The notes under the pieces: model-generated | Told to the model about the DNA's origin: nothing | What the model saw: only the letters and a program-made list of their open reading frames with translations | Databases searched by the model: none | Made by a program: the position numbers and the translations under genes | Assembly (NCBI RefSeq): GCF_009683175.1 | Contig: NZ_WKKW01000001.1 | Coordinates: forward strand, 744,001 to 808,000 | Direction of reading: 5' to 3' | Source of the DNA: Bifidobacterium asteroides | Lineage (GTDB): Bacteria > Actinomycetota > Actinomycetes > Actinomycetales > Bifidobacteriaceae | DNA length: 64,000 nt | Part shown: one piece after another, positions 9,611 to 19,313 of the stretch | Numbering within the stretch: the stretch's first letter is position 1 | Layout: each line of letters opens with the position of its first letter

Positions 9611-10333
9611 CTAGCGGCAATGATCCCACTGGGGTGACGGGAAGAGAATGGGTTCCGCCTTTGTCCACAGGGCGATCATGTCGTCGTCGGGATTGGTCAG
9701 CGCCTGGATCTGCACTCCATCCATGGTGCAATAAACGGTTCTAATCAACCGATGGAAGGCCGACCGATCCTGATAGGGCTCAGGCAGCTTCCAACGGATC
9801 CCATCCATAAAGTCGATCATCCGGGCATGACGATCACGGTAGTATTCATGTGCGGGATGAGCCGGATCGTGAGCCTCCACAGCCAAATGCATGAAGAGCA
9901 TGACCAGGACCATACGCTCGGCGTTCTCCTTGATCAGACGACGCAGATAACCCGGCAGCGAATAGAGGGGATGCCCCTCCCGGTCTCGACCAATGGCCAG
10001 CTCATCGCGCTCGCCGGGCTTGGACCCAAAGGTGAAGGAACCCTGGTCGTAGTAGACCTGGATGACCAGGGAGAGCAGCTCCTCGCGCGTGCGGACGTAA
10101 TGACGCAGTCCCGGCAAGGTCAGACCGACGGCATCCGCAATGGCCTGCATGGAGACACCATAAGTGCCGTAGTAGGCGATCATCTGGGCGGCGACCTGGG
10201 CTATCTGTCTGCGGCGTTCATCAGGGGCCATCCGCTGACGGGCGCCGATCGGGCGGCCCGGAAGGCGTCCGACCTGATCTCCGCCCGCCCTACTGGTGGT
10301 CTTCCTATTCGCATCACTCATCAGAATCATCAT
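9611..10333 (-). CDS. TetR-family transcriptional regulator
   Basis: DNA-binding repressor-type protein of about 236-240 aa. The helix-turn-helix lies in the first third: MAPDERRRQIAQVAAQMI, then YGVSMQAIADAVGLTLPGL and HYVRTREELLSLVI, the usual TetR pattern. The rest is a variable ligand-binding domain. It is divergent from the MFS transporter and GH51 arabinofuranosidase genes, with 182 bases between, so it probably controls them in response to an arabinoside or sugar. An inverted repeat overlaps the promoter in that gap (10429-10451). The start could be any of three ATGs at 10333, 10330 or 10321; none has a clear ribosome binding site. Confidence 0.88.
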   Translation of the reverse strand: MMILMSDANRKTTSRAGGDQVGRLPGRPIGARQRMAPDERRRQIAQVAAQMIAYYGTYGVSMQAIADAVGLTLPGLRHYVRTREELLSLVIQVYYDQGSFTFGSKPGERDELAIGRDREGHPLYSLPGYLRRLIKENAERMVLVMLFMHLAVEAHDPAHPAHEYYRDRHARMIDFMDGIRWKLPEPYQDRSAFHRLIRTVYCTMDGVQIQALTNPDDDMIALWTKAEPILFPSPQWDHCR

Positions 10334-10421
10334 ACCGTTGGCCGACAGACCGTCCTAGGCCGTACATAGCCCCTTTCTCTAGACGCTCCCTTGACGGAAC
10401 CGCCCACAAGGACCTGCCCTC

Positions 10422-10451
10422 TTGCTTATTTCATATATTTAAGATATAAAA
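10422..10451 (+). promoter_or_regulatory. Promoter with overlapping inverted repeat, upstream of the MFS gene
   Basis: A -35-like TTGCTT (10422-10427) and a -10-like TATAAA (10445-10450) are 17 bases apart. Within the spacer and -10 region lies an inverted repeat, TTTCATAT, seven bases, ATATAAAA (10429-10451), with one mismatch per arm. Its position is what a repressor operator would occupy, and the divergent TetR gene is the obvious candidate regulator. This is inference from sequence symmetry only. Confidence 0.45.
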
Positions 10452-10515
10452 CAATACAGGAAGCACGGCGCTTCCCCACTGTGCACAGACGCACCGAAAG
10501 AGAGGGAGTCGGATA

Positions 10516-11766
10516 ATGACACAAGCCGATTCAGCAGGCAGGCAGGAGCTCGGCACCGCAGCTAAAAGCCGATACTGCATTGCCTTCTTCGTTTTCAATC
10601 TGTTCTGGATGATGGCCCTGTCCATCGTCGCCTCGGTCCTGCTGCCCCAACGCCTGACCGACATCGCTCCGGGGTCCAAGGTGGCCATATCCGGGGTCTT
10701 CAACGCCACCACGGCCCTGACCTCCCTGGTGTCCAACCTGATCGTGGGCAACCTGTCCGACAGGACCCGTTCCATCTTTGGCCGCAGAACCCCCTGGGTC
10801 GTTTCCGGCGGCCTTATAGCCGGCATCTCGCTCTTCCTCATGGGCGTCATCGCCAATGTCTGGGCCATCGGCATCTTCTACTGCCTGGCCATGGTCGGCC
10901 TGAACATGATGATCTCGCCAGTGGTCGCCTCCCTGTCCGACCGTGTTCCTGAATCACAGCGGGCCACCATGTCGGCATTCATATCGGCAGGCAATCTGGT
11001 GGGCAACTCCCTGGGCACCCTGGTCGGCGCCCGCTTTATCACCATGCAGATTCCCGGCTGGATCATGTCCGGCCTGGTCATGGGCGTGGCCGGCCTGGTC
11101 ACGGTGGTCATCTGGCCCAAGGAACCCTCTTCCAAGGACATGCCCGCCTTGAGCAGCAGCCTGCGCTCCATCCTGGAATCCTTCCGTCCGCCTCGCCACG
11201 CGCCCGACTTTTGGATGGCCTTCGTGGGACGTTCACTGCTCCTGTTCAGTTACTACATGATCCTCAACTACCAGCTCTTCATCCTTCAGGACTACATGGG
11301 CCAGTCCGTCAAAGACTCGGCGGCCACCATGTCGACCATGTCCCTGGTGTTGATTGTGGTCTCCATGATCGCCGCCCTGGGAGCAGGCCCGATCTCCGAC
11401 AGGATCGGCCGCAGGAAGATGCCCGTGGTCATCGCCAGCCTGCTTCTGGCCCTGGGCTATGCCATGCCCTGGATCATCCACAGCCCCCTGGGCATGATTC
11501 TGTTCACCGCCATCGGCGGCTTCGGCTACGGCATGTACGGGTCGGTCGATCAGGCGCTCAACGTTGACGTTCTGCCCAATGCCGAGGAGGCCGGCAAGGA
11601 TCTGGGCATCCTCAACATCGCCACCACCCTGGGCCAGATGGTGGGGCCCATGGTGACCTCGCTGATCGTCTCGGTGACCAAGTCCTACCAGCTGGTCTTT
11701 CCCACCGCCATCGTCCTGGTGCTGCTGGCCTGCATCTTCATCAGCCGCATCCGCACCATCAAGTAA
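10516..11766 (+). CDS. MFS sugar transporter
   Basis: Twelve-helix membrane transporter of the major facilitator superfamily (416 aa). The cytoplasmic loop motif between helices 2 and 3 is clear (GNLSDRTRSIFGRRTPW), and a second copy occurs between helices 8 and 9 (GPISDRIGRRKMP). It is preceded by a good ribosome binding site (AGAGGGAG) and is followed 12 bases later by a GH51 arabinofuranosidase, whose ribosome binding site overlaps this gene's stop codon. It probably imports arabinosides or a breakdown product for that enzyme; the substrate is not provable from sequence. The divergent TetR gene is the likely regulator. Confidence 0.88.
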   Translation: MTQADSAGRQELGTAAKSRYCIAFFVFNLFWMMALSIVASVLLPQRLTDIAPGSKVAISGVFNATTALTSLVSNLIVGNLSDRTRSIFGRRTPWVVSGGLIAGISLFLMGVIANVWAIGIFYCLAMVGLNMMISPVVASLSDRVPESQRATMSAFISAGNLVGNSLGTLVGARFITMQIPGWIMSGLVMGVAGLVTVVIWPKEPSSKDMPALSSSLRSILESFRPPRHAPDFWMAFVGRSLLLFSYYMILNYQLFILQDYMGQSVKDSAATMSTMSLVLIVVSMIAALGAGPISDRIGRRKMPVVIASLLLALGYAMPWIIHSPLGMILFTAIGGFGYGMYGSVDQALNVDVLPNAEEAGKDLGILNIATTLGQMVGPMVTSLIVSVTKSYQLVFPTAIVLVLLACIFISRIRTIK

Positions 11767-11778
11767 GGAGTCCAAACA

Positions 11779-13302
11779 GTGAGCATCCATATCGACCCGC
11801 GCCTGACCACCGGCACCATCAGCCCCTACTTGCACGGCCAGTTCATCGAATTCCTCGGCGAGTGCATCGATCAGGGACTATGGGTTGGCACGGATTCCTC
11901 CATTCCCAACACCGACGGCATCCGTACGGACGCCCTCAAGGCCCTGAAAGCACTGAAGCCTCCCCTGTTGCGCTGGCCCGGCGGCTGCTATGCCGACACC
12001 TACCACTGGCGTCAGGGGGTCGGGCCCCGCAATCAGCGTCCGGTGGGATACAACGAGAACTTCGGTACCTACCAACCTGACGGGCATGGTTTCGGCACCG
12101 ACGAGTTCCTCCGCCTGTGCCAGGCCATTGGCGCCGAACCCTGGATCAACGTGAACATGCTGAGCGGATCCGTGGCCGAGATGCGCGACTGGATGGAGTA
12201 CTGCAACCGTCCATCGGGCACGGCCATGTCAGCCATGCGGGCCGCCAACGGCCACCCCTCCCCCTATGGCGTGAAGTTCTGGGGTCTGGGGAACGAGCCC
12301 TGGGCCGGCGGGGGGACGATGACCCCGTCCATGTACGCGGACCGCTATCGGTTGTTCGCCTCGGCCATGCCCACCTTCGCCGAGAACGGGGATCAGCCCC
12401 CGATGATCCGGCCCATCGCCTGCGGCCCAGACGGAAACAAGCCTATGGAACGGGTGCGCTGGACCAGGGACTTCTTCCAGGCTTTGGCCCAGTACCGCCA
12501 GCCGCCCATCGCCGCCTACGACCTGCACTTCTACAACTGGAATATCGACCACCCCGACGACACTTCCACTCAGTTTGATCAGGACGGCTGGAATCGTGTG
12601 ATTCAAGGCGCCCTTGAGCTCGGTGAGGTCATCGATCAGCAGTGGGATCTGATGCAGGCCTGCCTGGCCACCATGCCCCACCCTGAGAGCACCATGGATT
12701 CCAGGCTGACAAGGGTCGACCTGGTCATGGGCGAATGGGGCAACTGGCATGGCGATGCCTTCACGGCTCGTCCGGCGCTCCGGCAGCAGGTGACTATACG
12801 CGACGCGGTCACATCGGCTCTGACGCTGGATATCCTTCAGTCCAGATGCGACAAGGTGTCCATGGCCTGCAATGCCCAGACCCTGAACGTCCTCAACTCG
12901 TTGATCCTGACCGAGGACGACGCCACCATCCTGACCCCCAACTACGACGTCTTCATGATGTACCGGTGCCACCAGGGGGCCCGCGCAATTCAGAGCCTGC
13001 CGGAGGCCGACAACCCGGCCCTGCACGTCTTTGCCTCGGTCAAGAACGGACACATCATGGTGGACCTGGTCAACACCGACATGGCTTCAGCCGCCGAAGC
13101 GACGCTGACCCTGCCCGAGCCTGTGCGTCCTGCGGGCATGCAAAGCCTTTCTGCACAGGATCCACATGCCTGCAATACCCGATCCGACCCGGACCAGGTC
13201 AGGGCTCGCCAGGTCGATGTCTCGGGCATCTCCGAAGGACGTGAAATTACGGTCCGTCTGGAACCGGCCTCAGTGAATGTGCTTGACCTGGCCATGGTCT
13301 GA
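11779..13302 (+). CDS. GH51 alpha-L-arabinofuranosidase
   Basis: Intracellular retaining enzyme that removes terminal alpha-L-arabinofuranose from arabinans, arabinoxylans or arabino-oligosaccharides (507 aa). The acid/base Glu is in GLGNEPWAGG (E173) and the nucleophile Glu in VMGEWGNWHG (E319), both typical of GH51. The N-terminal HGQFIEFLGECID also matches the family. It starts with GTG, supported by AAGGAG overlapping the stop of the transporter gene, so the two are co-transcribed and probably coupled. No signal peptide is seen. A 10-bp hairpin follows its stop. Confidence 0.93.
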   Translation: MSIHIDPRLTTGTISPYLHGQFIEFLGECIDQGLWVGTDSSIPNTDGIRTDALKALKALKPPLLRWPGGCYADTYHWRQGVGPRNQRPVGYNENFGTYQPDGHGFGTDEFLRLCQAIGAEPWINVNMLSGSVAEMRDWMEYCNRPSGTAMSAMRAANGHPSPYGVKFWGLGNEPWAGGGTMTPSMYADRYRLFASAMPTFAENGDQPPMIRPIACGPDGNKPMERVRWTRDFFQALAQYRQPPIAAYDLHFYNWNIDHPDDTSTQFDQDGWNRVIQGALELGEVIDQQWDLMQACLATMPHPESTMDSRLTRVDLVMGEWGNWHGDAFTARPALRQQVTIRDAVTSALTLDILQSRCDKVSMACNAQTLNVLNSLILTEDDATILTPNYDVFMMYRCHQGARAIQSLPEADNPALHVFASVKNGHIMVDLVNTDMASAAEATLTLPEPVRPAGMQSLSAQDPHACNTRSDPDQVRARQVDVSGISEGREITVRLEPASVNVLDLAMV

Positions 13303-13319
13303 GAATCAAGAGCAGCGAT

Positions 13320-13352
13320 CGGCGGGCTGGGCACTATGCCTGCAGCCCGCCG
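13320..13352 (+). terminator. Hairpin after the GH51 gene
   Basis: CGGCGGGCTG (13320-13329) pairs perfectly with CAGCCCGCCG (13343-13352) around a 13-base loop, 18 bases after the stop of the arabinofuranosidase gene. The downstream bases are not T-rich, so it may be a weak or factor-assisted terminator. Confidence 0.5.
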
Positions 13353-13397
13353 GTTCAAATCCACGATCCAACTATATAAAAACCAAAGATATAAACA

Positions 13398-13436
13398 GCA
13401 TGTGGCCGATCCCCGAAGGAGGGACCGGCCACATGC
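13398..13436 (-). terminator. Terminator of the inositol-phosphate synthase gene
   Basis: An 11-bp stem, GCATGTGGCCG (13398-13408) with CGGCCACATGC (13426-13436), has further internal pairing. On the minus strand it is followed by a T-rich stretch (TGTTTATATC, then TTTTTATA), as expected for intrinsic termination 38 bases after the stop codon of the inositol-phosphate synthase gene. Confidence 0.75.
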
Positions 13437-13474
13437 TCATATCAGATGCCTGACAGCAACTGGCGGAGTTCTAC

Positions 13475-14617
13475 TCAGGCGTGCCAGACGTCCTTGCCGT
13501 TCTCCTTTGCGGCCTTGACATCGGCATCCAGGGCGCTCTCGTCACCCTCCACCTTGCCGGCGATGTAATCCTCGACCAGCTGGCGGGCCTCGTTGTCCTC
13601 ATGCTGGACAGCGGGCGACTTCATGAAGTAGGAGCTGGGTGCCAGCACCGGGCCGGACAGGTGGCGGTCCAGGGCGATCTTGGCGGCGCGCAAGGCATCG
13701 ATGACGATACCGGCCGAGTTGGGCGAATCCCAGACCTCCAGCTTGTACTCCAGATTCAGCGGGACATCACCGAAGGTGGTGCCCTCCAGACGCACGAAGG
13801 CGAACTTGCGGTCATCCAGCCAGGCCACATAGTCGGAAGGACCGATGTGGACGTTGTGGGGATCCATGTCGTGAGGAACGATGGAGGTGACTGCACGGGT
13901 CTTGGAAACCTTCTTGGACTCCAGACGAGTGCGCTGCAGCATGTTCATGAAGTCCATGTTGCCGCCCACGTTCAGCTGGTAGGTGCGGTCCAGACGCACG
14001 CCGCGATCCTCGAAGAGCCGGGCCATGACCCTGTGGGTGATGGTGGCGCCCACCTGGCTCTTGATGTCGTCACCCACGATGGGCAGGCCGGCATCGCGGA
14101 ACTTCTGGGCCCACTCGGGGTCTGAGGCGATGAAGACAGGCAGGCAGTTGACGAAGGCGCAACCGGCCTCGATGGCGGCGGTGGCGTAGGCCTTGTCAGC
14201 CTGTTCAGAGCCGACGGGCAGGTAGGAGACCAGCACATCGACCTTCTTGTCGCGCAGGACCTGGGCCACATCCACGGGCTCGGCATCCGACTCGGTGATC
14301 ATCTTCTTGTAGTACTCGCCCAGTCCGTCGCCGGTCGGCCCGCGCAGGACCTCCACGCCCTTGTTGGGGACGTCGCAGAACTTGTAGGTGTTGTTTTGCG
14401 AGGCGAAGATGGCCTCGCTCAGGTCCTTGCCGACCTTGAGTGAATCCACATCGAAGGCGGTCACGAACTCCACGTCACGAATGCGGTAGCCACCGAAGTT
14501 GGCGTGCATGATGCCGGGGATCTTGTCATCATCCTTGGCGTCCTTGTAATACTCGACTCCCTGTACCAGCGAGGAAGCGCAGTTGCCCACGCCCGCTATA
14601 GCTACACGGATGCTCAT
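13475..14617 (-). CDS. ino1: Inositol-3-phosphate synthase
   Basis: NAD-dependent synthase that converts glucose 6-phosphate to inositol 3-phosphate, the precursor of phosphatidylinositol and other inositol compounds in actinobacteria (380 aa). The N-terminal Rossmann motif is [48 protein letters not shown] and [13 protein letters not shown] are the conserved synthase blocks with catalytic lysines. A good ribosome binding site (GAGGAG) precedes the ATG. It is divergent from the penicillin-binding protein gene and ends in an intrinsic terminator. Confidence 0.95.
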   Translation of the reverse strand: MSIRVAIAGVGNCASSLVQGVEYYKDAKDDDKIPGIMHANFGGYRIRDVEFVTAFDVDSLKVGKDLSEAIFASQNNTYKFCDVPNKGVEVLRGPTGDGLGEYYKKMITESDAEPVDVAQVLRDKKVDVLVSYLPVGSEQADKAYATAAIEAGCAFVNCLPVFIASDPEWAQKFRDAGLPIVGDDIKSQVGATITHRVMARLFEDRGVRLDRTYQLNVGGNMDFMNMLQRTRLESKKVSKTRAVTSIVPHDMDPHNVHIGPSDYVAWLDDRKFAFVRLEGTTFGDVPLNLEYKLEVWDSPNSAGIVIDALRAAKIALDRHLSGPVLAPSSYFMKSPAVQHEDNEARQLVEDYIAGKVEGDESALDADVKAAKENGKDVWHA

Positions 14618-14788
14618 ACAAACTCCTCTGATTTACTGAGTTATTCCAACCTAAGCATACCTTCTCCCGATGAATAGCATGGTGGAATGAGCAGTACAGA
14701 ACTCCAAGGATGGCGCAAACGTACGAAAATGATGAACGTTCAGCCTTAGGTCGAACAGTTTTCAGCCCCGCCGGATAGCGTGGTTGGC

Positions 14789-17041
14789 ATGGCCAATCAG
14801 ACTCGTTCAGTCAGTTCGACCTCTCCCACACGCAGGACCCAGTCCGGAACGCGCGGCAGCAGGAATCGCGCCGACAGGCTCACCTCGCGGCATGCCGACC
14901 GGAAACCCCGGGGCGGCGGACCCCGTCGCGGACGGCCCCACAAATCGCATCGCGTACTTAAGTGGACCCTGGCCCTGCTGGGACTGGTACTGGTCGCCGG
15001 GGCGGTGACCTTCGCATACCTGTATCTGACCACTGAAATCATCCCGCCTGAGAAGCAGGCCCTGGCACAAAAGACCACGGTCTACTATGCGGACGGCACC
15101 ACCCCCATCGGAACCTACGCCAATCAGAACCGGGAGATCATCAACTGCTCGGTCCTGCCCAAGTATGTGGGCAATGCGGTAGTCGCCTCGGAGAACCGCA
15201 CCTTCTACAAGGACAACGGCATCGACCTCAAAGGCATCAGCCGAGCGCTCTTCAACAACGTGACCAAGGGCACCCGACAGGGCGGATCCACCATCACCCA
15301 GCAGTATGCCGAGCGCTACTATCTGGGCGAGACCACCACCTACAAGGGCAAGCTACGCGAGGCCATTCTCTCCTTGAAGATTTCCAGGACTGAGGATAAG
15401 GACACCGTCCTTTGCAACTATCTGAACACCATCTACTTCGGACGTGGCGCTTACGGGATCCAGGCCGCCGCGCAAAACTACTTCGGCAAGGACGCCAAGG
15501 ACCTGACCATGCCTGAGTCGGCCATGCTGGCTGGCATTATCCCTGCCCCTGCCTCCTGGGACCCGGCGGTCAACCCCAAGCAGGCCGAGTCGCGCTTCCG
15601 CCGCGTGCTGGCCATCATGGAGGAGGACCACTACATCAGCCATCAGGACCGGGCCAGCGCCCAAATGCCGCAGACCATCAAATACATGCCGCAGAACGTC
15701 TACCAGGGACCCAACGGCTACCTGCTGCGCATGGTCCGCAACGAGCTGTCCTCCGGCAAAAAGGCCCCATTCACCGCAGACGACCTGGACACAGGCGGCT
15801 ACCGGATCATCACCACCATTCAAAAGGACAAGCAGGATCTGATGTTCCAGGTGGCCAGTCCGTCCACAGGCAACAAGCATCTGCCGCCCACCCTGCAGAT
15901 CGGGGGGCTCTCGGTCGACCCCAAGACCGGGGCCATCATCTCCCTGTACGCCGGTGACGACTACCTGACCCACCAGCTCAACAACGTGGATCAGGCGACC
16001 TTCCAGGTGGGTTCGACCATGAAGGCCTACACACTCCTGGGCGCCATCCAGGACGGGGTCAGCCTGAACACGGTCTTCAACGGCAATTCACCGCGTACCT
16101 TCTCCAGCGTGGGCAAGTCCGTAGCCAACGCCGGAAATGTCAGCTACGGGTACATCAACCTCTACTCGGCATTCGCCAACTCGGTCAACACGGTCTTCAT
16201 GGATCTAGGCGAACACGTGACCTCGCAAAAGATTGCCCAAGTGGCCCACACAGCCGGCATCACCGGGAAAATCGACGATACGACCACCTTCGACACCCTG
16301 GGTGTGGACGCTCTCTCGGTCTATGACGTGACCCAGGGTTACGCCACCCTGGCCAATGGAGGGCAACGGCCCAAGTTGCACCTGGTGGCCCAGGTCAAAG
16401 ACACCAAGGATCAGGAGCTCTACACGGCTGCAATCCAGTCGGATCAGGTCTTCAACGCCGATCAGGTGGCCCTGCTGCAGAAGGCCATGACCACCACGGT
16501 CCAGCGCGGCACTGCATCCTATGCCCGTTCCCTGGGGCGGCCCATCGCGGGCAAGACCGGCACGGCCAATGACCAGACCGCCATCTCCTTCATCGGATTC
16601 ACCCCCTCGCTCCTGACCACCTTCGCCGTTTGGAACCAGGGGCAGGACGGCGGCGCCCTGAAGGTGCCGGATCACTATCACGACAACTTCTATGCGGTCC
16701 AGCTCTTCACCCAATATATGAAGTCGGCTCTGGGCAACAGTCCGGTGGAACGTTTCCCGGATGCCGAAGACCACGGAAAGGTCGGTGGCCCGGAAGGCAA
16801 CTGGGGCACCGGATCCAGGCAGAGCAGCTCGTCCACGCGCAACCGTGAATACTCATACGCACCCAGGCAACGCTCCCAGCGCCAGAACTCCGAGCAGGAG
16901 CAGTCCGGGTCCGGCAGTGGTTCGGGCGCTGGTGCTGGAGGCGGAACGGAGAACGAAGACAACAGCGGCAGCAGTGAGGGCGGCAACGAAGGCAGCACTC
17001 AGGGTCAGGGCAACTCCGGGGCCGAGTCATCCCAGCAGTAA
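14789..17041 (+). CDS. Bifunctional penicillin-binding protein (class A)
   Basis: Peptidoglycan synthase with transglycosylase and transpeptidase domains (750 aa). A basic cytoplasmic tail of about 60 residues is followed by one membrane span (WTLALLGLVLVAGAVTFAYL). The transglycosylase domain shows the catalytic Glu block VVASENRTFYKDNGID and GGSTITQQYAE. The transpeptidase domain shows the SxxK motif GSTMK, the SxN motif NSVN and the KTG motif GKTGTAND. The last 100 residues are low-complexity, rich in Ser, Gly, Gln and Glu, probably an extracellular spacer. The start is taken as ATG 14789; a GTG at 14780 is also in frame and no ribosome binding site decides between them. Confidence 0.94.
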   Translation: MANQTRSVSSTSPTRRTQSGTRGSRNRADRLTSRHADRKPRGGGPRRGRPHKSHRVLKWTLALLGLVLVAGAVTFAYLYLTTEIIPPEKQALAQKTTVYYADGTTPIGTYANQNREIINCSVLPKYVGNAVVASENRTFYKDNGIDLKGISRALFNNVTKGTRQGGSTITQQYAERYYLGETTTYKGKLREAILSLKISRTEDKDTVLCNYLNTIYFGRGAYGIQAAAQNYFGKDAKDLTMPESAMLAGIIPAPASWDPAVNPKQAESRFRRVLAIMEEDHYISHQDRASAQMPQTIKYMPQNVYQGPNGYLLRMVRNELSSGKKAPFTADDLDTGGYRIITTIQKDKQDLMFQVASPSTGNKHLPPTLQIGGLSVDPKTGAIISLYAGDDYLTHQLNNVDQATFQVGSTMKAYTLLGAIQDGVSLNTVFNGNSPRTFSSVGKSVANAGNVSYGYINLYSAFANSVNTVFMDLGEHVTSQKIAQVAHTAGITGKIDDTTTFDTLGVDALSVYDVTQGYATLANGGQRPKLHLVAQVKDTKDQELYTAAIQSDQVFNADQVALLQKAMTTTVQRGTASYARSLGRPIAGKTGTANDQTAISFIGFTPSLLTTFAVWNQGQDGGALKVPDHYHDNFYAVQLFTQYMKSALGNSPVERFPDAEDHGKVGGPEGNWGTGSRQSSSSTRNREYSYAPRQRSQRQNSEQEQSGSGSGSGAGAGGGTENEDNSGSSEGGNEGSTQGQGNSGAESSQQ

Positions 17042-17140
17042 ACCAGCCAACGGTATACCTGTTCAGACAATTTGGCACGATCCGGGCGTAACTGTGCGTC
17101 CGGATCGGGCCTAAAGGACCGGTATTGGATTTTCTGGCCT

Positions 17141-19051
17141 TCAGCCGCGCTGAAAACGGTTGAGCGCCGAGATGATGGCCTTGAGGGAGCTGGTGGAGAT
17201 GGACGAGTCGATGCCCACACCCCAGATCACCCGGGACCTGGCCGGTTCACCCACCTGGCATTCCACGTAGGAAGCCGCCAGAGCATCCGTACCGGCGGTC
17301 ATGGCGTGCTCGGCGTAATCCAGGACCGAGACGGTCTGATCCAGGGACTTGAGTGCATCCAGGAAGGCCGCAATAGGACCATTCCCATGTCCCTGAACAC
17401 GACGACGCTCTTCGGGATCGCCCGGGGTAAGCCCCCGGTCCAGCAGGTTGGCATCCAGGACTGTGTCGGAACCGTCCTCGCCGGAGGTGACCGCCACATT
17501 CAGCAGCTTGAAGCGTCCCCACTGGCGCAGGGTCTCGTCGCGCTGGTCGGCCATGGACTCACCGCCGACCACGCTTCCGCCGGCCTCCACAGGCAGGTAC
17601 TCATCCTTGAAGAGCCGCCAGATATCGGCGTCCTTGACCTCATGTTTGGTCCTGTCGGCATAGCTTTGGACCAGCCGTTCGAACTCCACCTGGAGGCGCT
17701 TGGGCAGATCCAGATGGTGGTTGGCCTTGAGCAGGTAGGCCATGCCGCCCTTGCCCGACTGGGAGTTGACCCGGATGATGGCCTCATAGTTGCCGCCCAC
17801 ATCCTTGGGATCAATGGGCAGGTAGGGCACCAGCCAGAGGAAGTCGTCGGGGTTGGCGTTGGCGCGCAGAGCCGCCTGCTGCCTGGCATCCAGACCCTTC
17901 TTGATGGCATCCTGGTGGGAGCCAGAGAAGGCTGTGAAGACGAAGTTGCCCACATAGGGGTGCCGTTCGGAGACGGCGATCTGATTGCAGTACTCCACCG
18001 TCCGACGGATGCCGGGCATGTCGGAGAAGTCCAGCTGGGGATCGATTCCCTGGACCAGCAGGTTCAGCCCCACCGTGCAGATGTCGACATTGCCTGTGCG
18101 CTCGCCATTGCCCAGCAGGCAGCCCTCCACCCGGTCGGCCCCAGCCAGCAGGCTGAGCTCGGTGGCGGCCACGGCCATGCCCTCGTCGTTGTGAGGATGC
18201 AGGGAGAGCACCACCGCATCCCGGTCCTTGAGGTTGGTTGATATGTACTCCACCTCGTCGGCGAAGACGTTGGGGGTGGTCATCTCCACGGTGTTGGGCA
18301 GGTTGATGATCATGGGGTGTTCCGGCGTGGGCCTGATCACGTCGATGACCGCGTTGCAGACCTCCAGGGAATACTCAGGCTCTGCGCCGGAGAAGGACTC
18401 GGGCGAGTACTCATAGGAAAGATCAGTGCCCCCGGCATCGGCCTCCAGGGAGCGGCAGAGCTCGGCAGCGTCGGTGGCCAGCTTCTTGATTCCGGCCTTG
18501 TCCTTGTGGAAGACAACCTCCCGCTGCAGGACCGAGACCGAGTTGTAGAAGTGGACCACAGCCCGCTTGGCCCCACGCAGGGCCTCATAGGTACGGCGAA
18601 TCAGGTGCTCGCGGGCCTGGGTCAGGACCACGATGGTCACATCGTCGGGAATCAGCTCGCGCTCTATCAGGAGGCGAATGAAATCGTAATCGGTCTCGGA
18701 GGCCGAGGGGAAGCCCACCTCGATCTCCTTGAAGCCCATGGAGATCAGCAGATTCCAGAATCTCAGCTTGCGCTCGGAATCCATGGGGTCGACCAGGGCC
18801 TGGTTGCCGTCGCGAAGATCCACCGAGCACCAGCGGGGCGCCCGCTTCAGGGTCTTGCCCGGCCAGGTGCGCTGCGGATAGTCAAAGGGGACCTGCTTGT
18901 TGTAGGCCACATATTTGTTGTATGGCATCGCGCTGGGCTTCTGCGGCGAACCCACGAACCTGGGGGGAGGCAGCAGCAGGTCGTTGTTCCCTCCATTGGA
19001 TGCCGCGGCCTGGGCCGCAAGATCAAACACGGATGCACGATCCTGATCCAT
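17141..19051 (-). CDS. leuA: 2-isopropylmalate synthase
   Basis: First committed enzyme of leucine synthesis, joining acetyl-CoA and 2-ketoisovalerate (636 aa, the long actinobacterial form). The catalytic barrel has VDLRDGNQAL at the metal and substrate site and the metal-binding LHPHNDEG; GNGERTGN marks the CoA end. The C-terminal third holds the LeuA dimer domain, which binds leucine for feedback inhibition. The ATG is preceded by GAAGGAGGAG. The 262 bases upstream were examined for a leucine-rich leader peptide and none was seen. Confidence 0.95.
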   Translation of the reverse strand: MDQDRASVFDLAAQAAASNGGNNDLLLPPPRFVGSPQKPSAMPYNKYVAYNKQVPFDYPQRTWPGKTLKRAPRWCSVDLRDGNQALVDPMDSERKLRFWNLLISMGFKEIEVGFPSASETDYDFIRLLIERELIPDDVTIVVLTQAREHLIRRTYEALRGAKRAVVHFYNSVSVLQREVVFHKDKAGIKKLATDAAELCRSLEADAGGTDLSYEYSPESFSGAEPEYSLEVCNAVIDVIRPTPEHPMIINLPNTVEMTTPNVFADEVEYISTNLKDRDAVVLSLHPHNDEGMAVAATELSLLAGADRVEGCLLGNGERTGNVDICTVGLNLLVQGIDPQLDFSDMPGIRRTVEYCNQIAVSERHPYVGNFVFTAFSGSHQDAIKKGLDARQQAALRANANPDDFLWLVPYLPIDPKDVGGNYEAIIRVNSQSGKGGMAYLLKANHHLDLPKRLQVEFERLVQSYADRTKHEVKDADIWRLFKDEYLPVEAGGSVVGGESMADQRDETLRQWGRFKLLNVAVTSGEDGSDTVLDANLLDRGLTPGDPEERRRVQGHGNGPIAAFLDALKSLDQTVSVLDYAEHAMTAGTDALAASYVECQVGEPARSRVIWGVGIDSSISTSSLKAIISALNRFQRG

Positions 19052-19313
19052 CTCTCCTCCTTCTTTCGTTCGTCGGAAACCACAATGTCACCCGGCTGTA
19101 GGTGTTCGGGCAGGCCGAAATCGTACCGGGGTGCCATTATTTTACCGGAGGAGAGCCGGGACATGCGGTCCGGGTCCGCATTCCGACGCAGGGGACGGGG
19201 AGCGCGCAGGGTTTGGCATAATCCGCAGGGTTGCCAAGGATACAAACACCGCACGATGCAAGCACTAACAGAGTGCTCACTGCATAGGATTCATAAGATT
19301 CGGTGGAAGAGAT

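Noticed and set aside
17072-18241. A 389-codon + strand frame opposite leuA
   Set aside because: It is the mirror of a strongly conserved leuA gene in high-GC DNA, has no family motifs and no ribosome binding site.
19260-19280. CIRCE-like inverted repeat (AGCACT, five bases, AGTGCT)
   Set aside because: The HrcA operator has a nine-base spacer and a TTAGCACTC half-site; this small repeat does not match it.
19052-19313. Leucine attenuator or T-box upstream of leuA
   Set aside because: No short peptide frame with a run of leucine codons, no T-box core sequence and no terminator/antiterminator pair were found.
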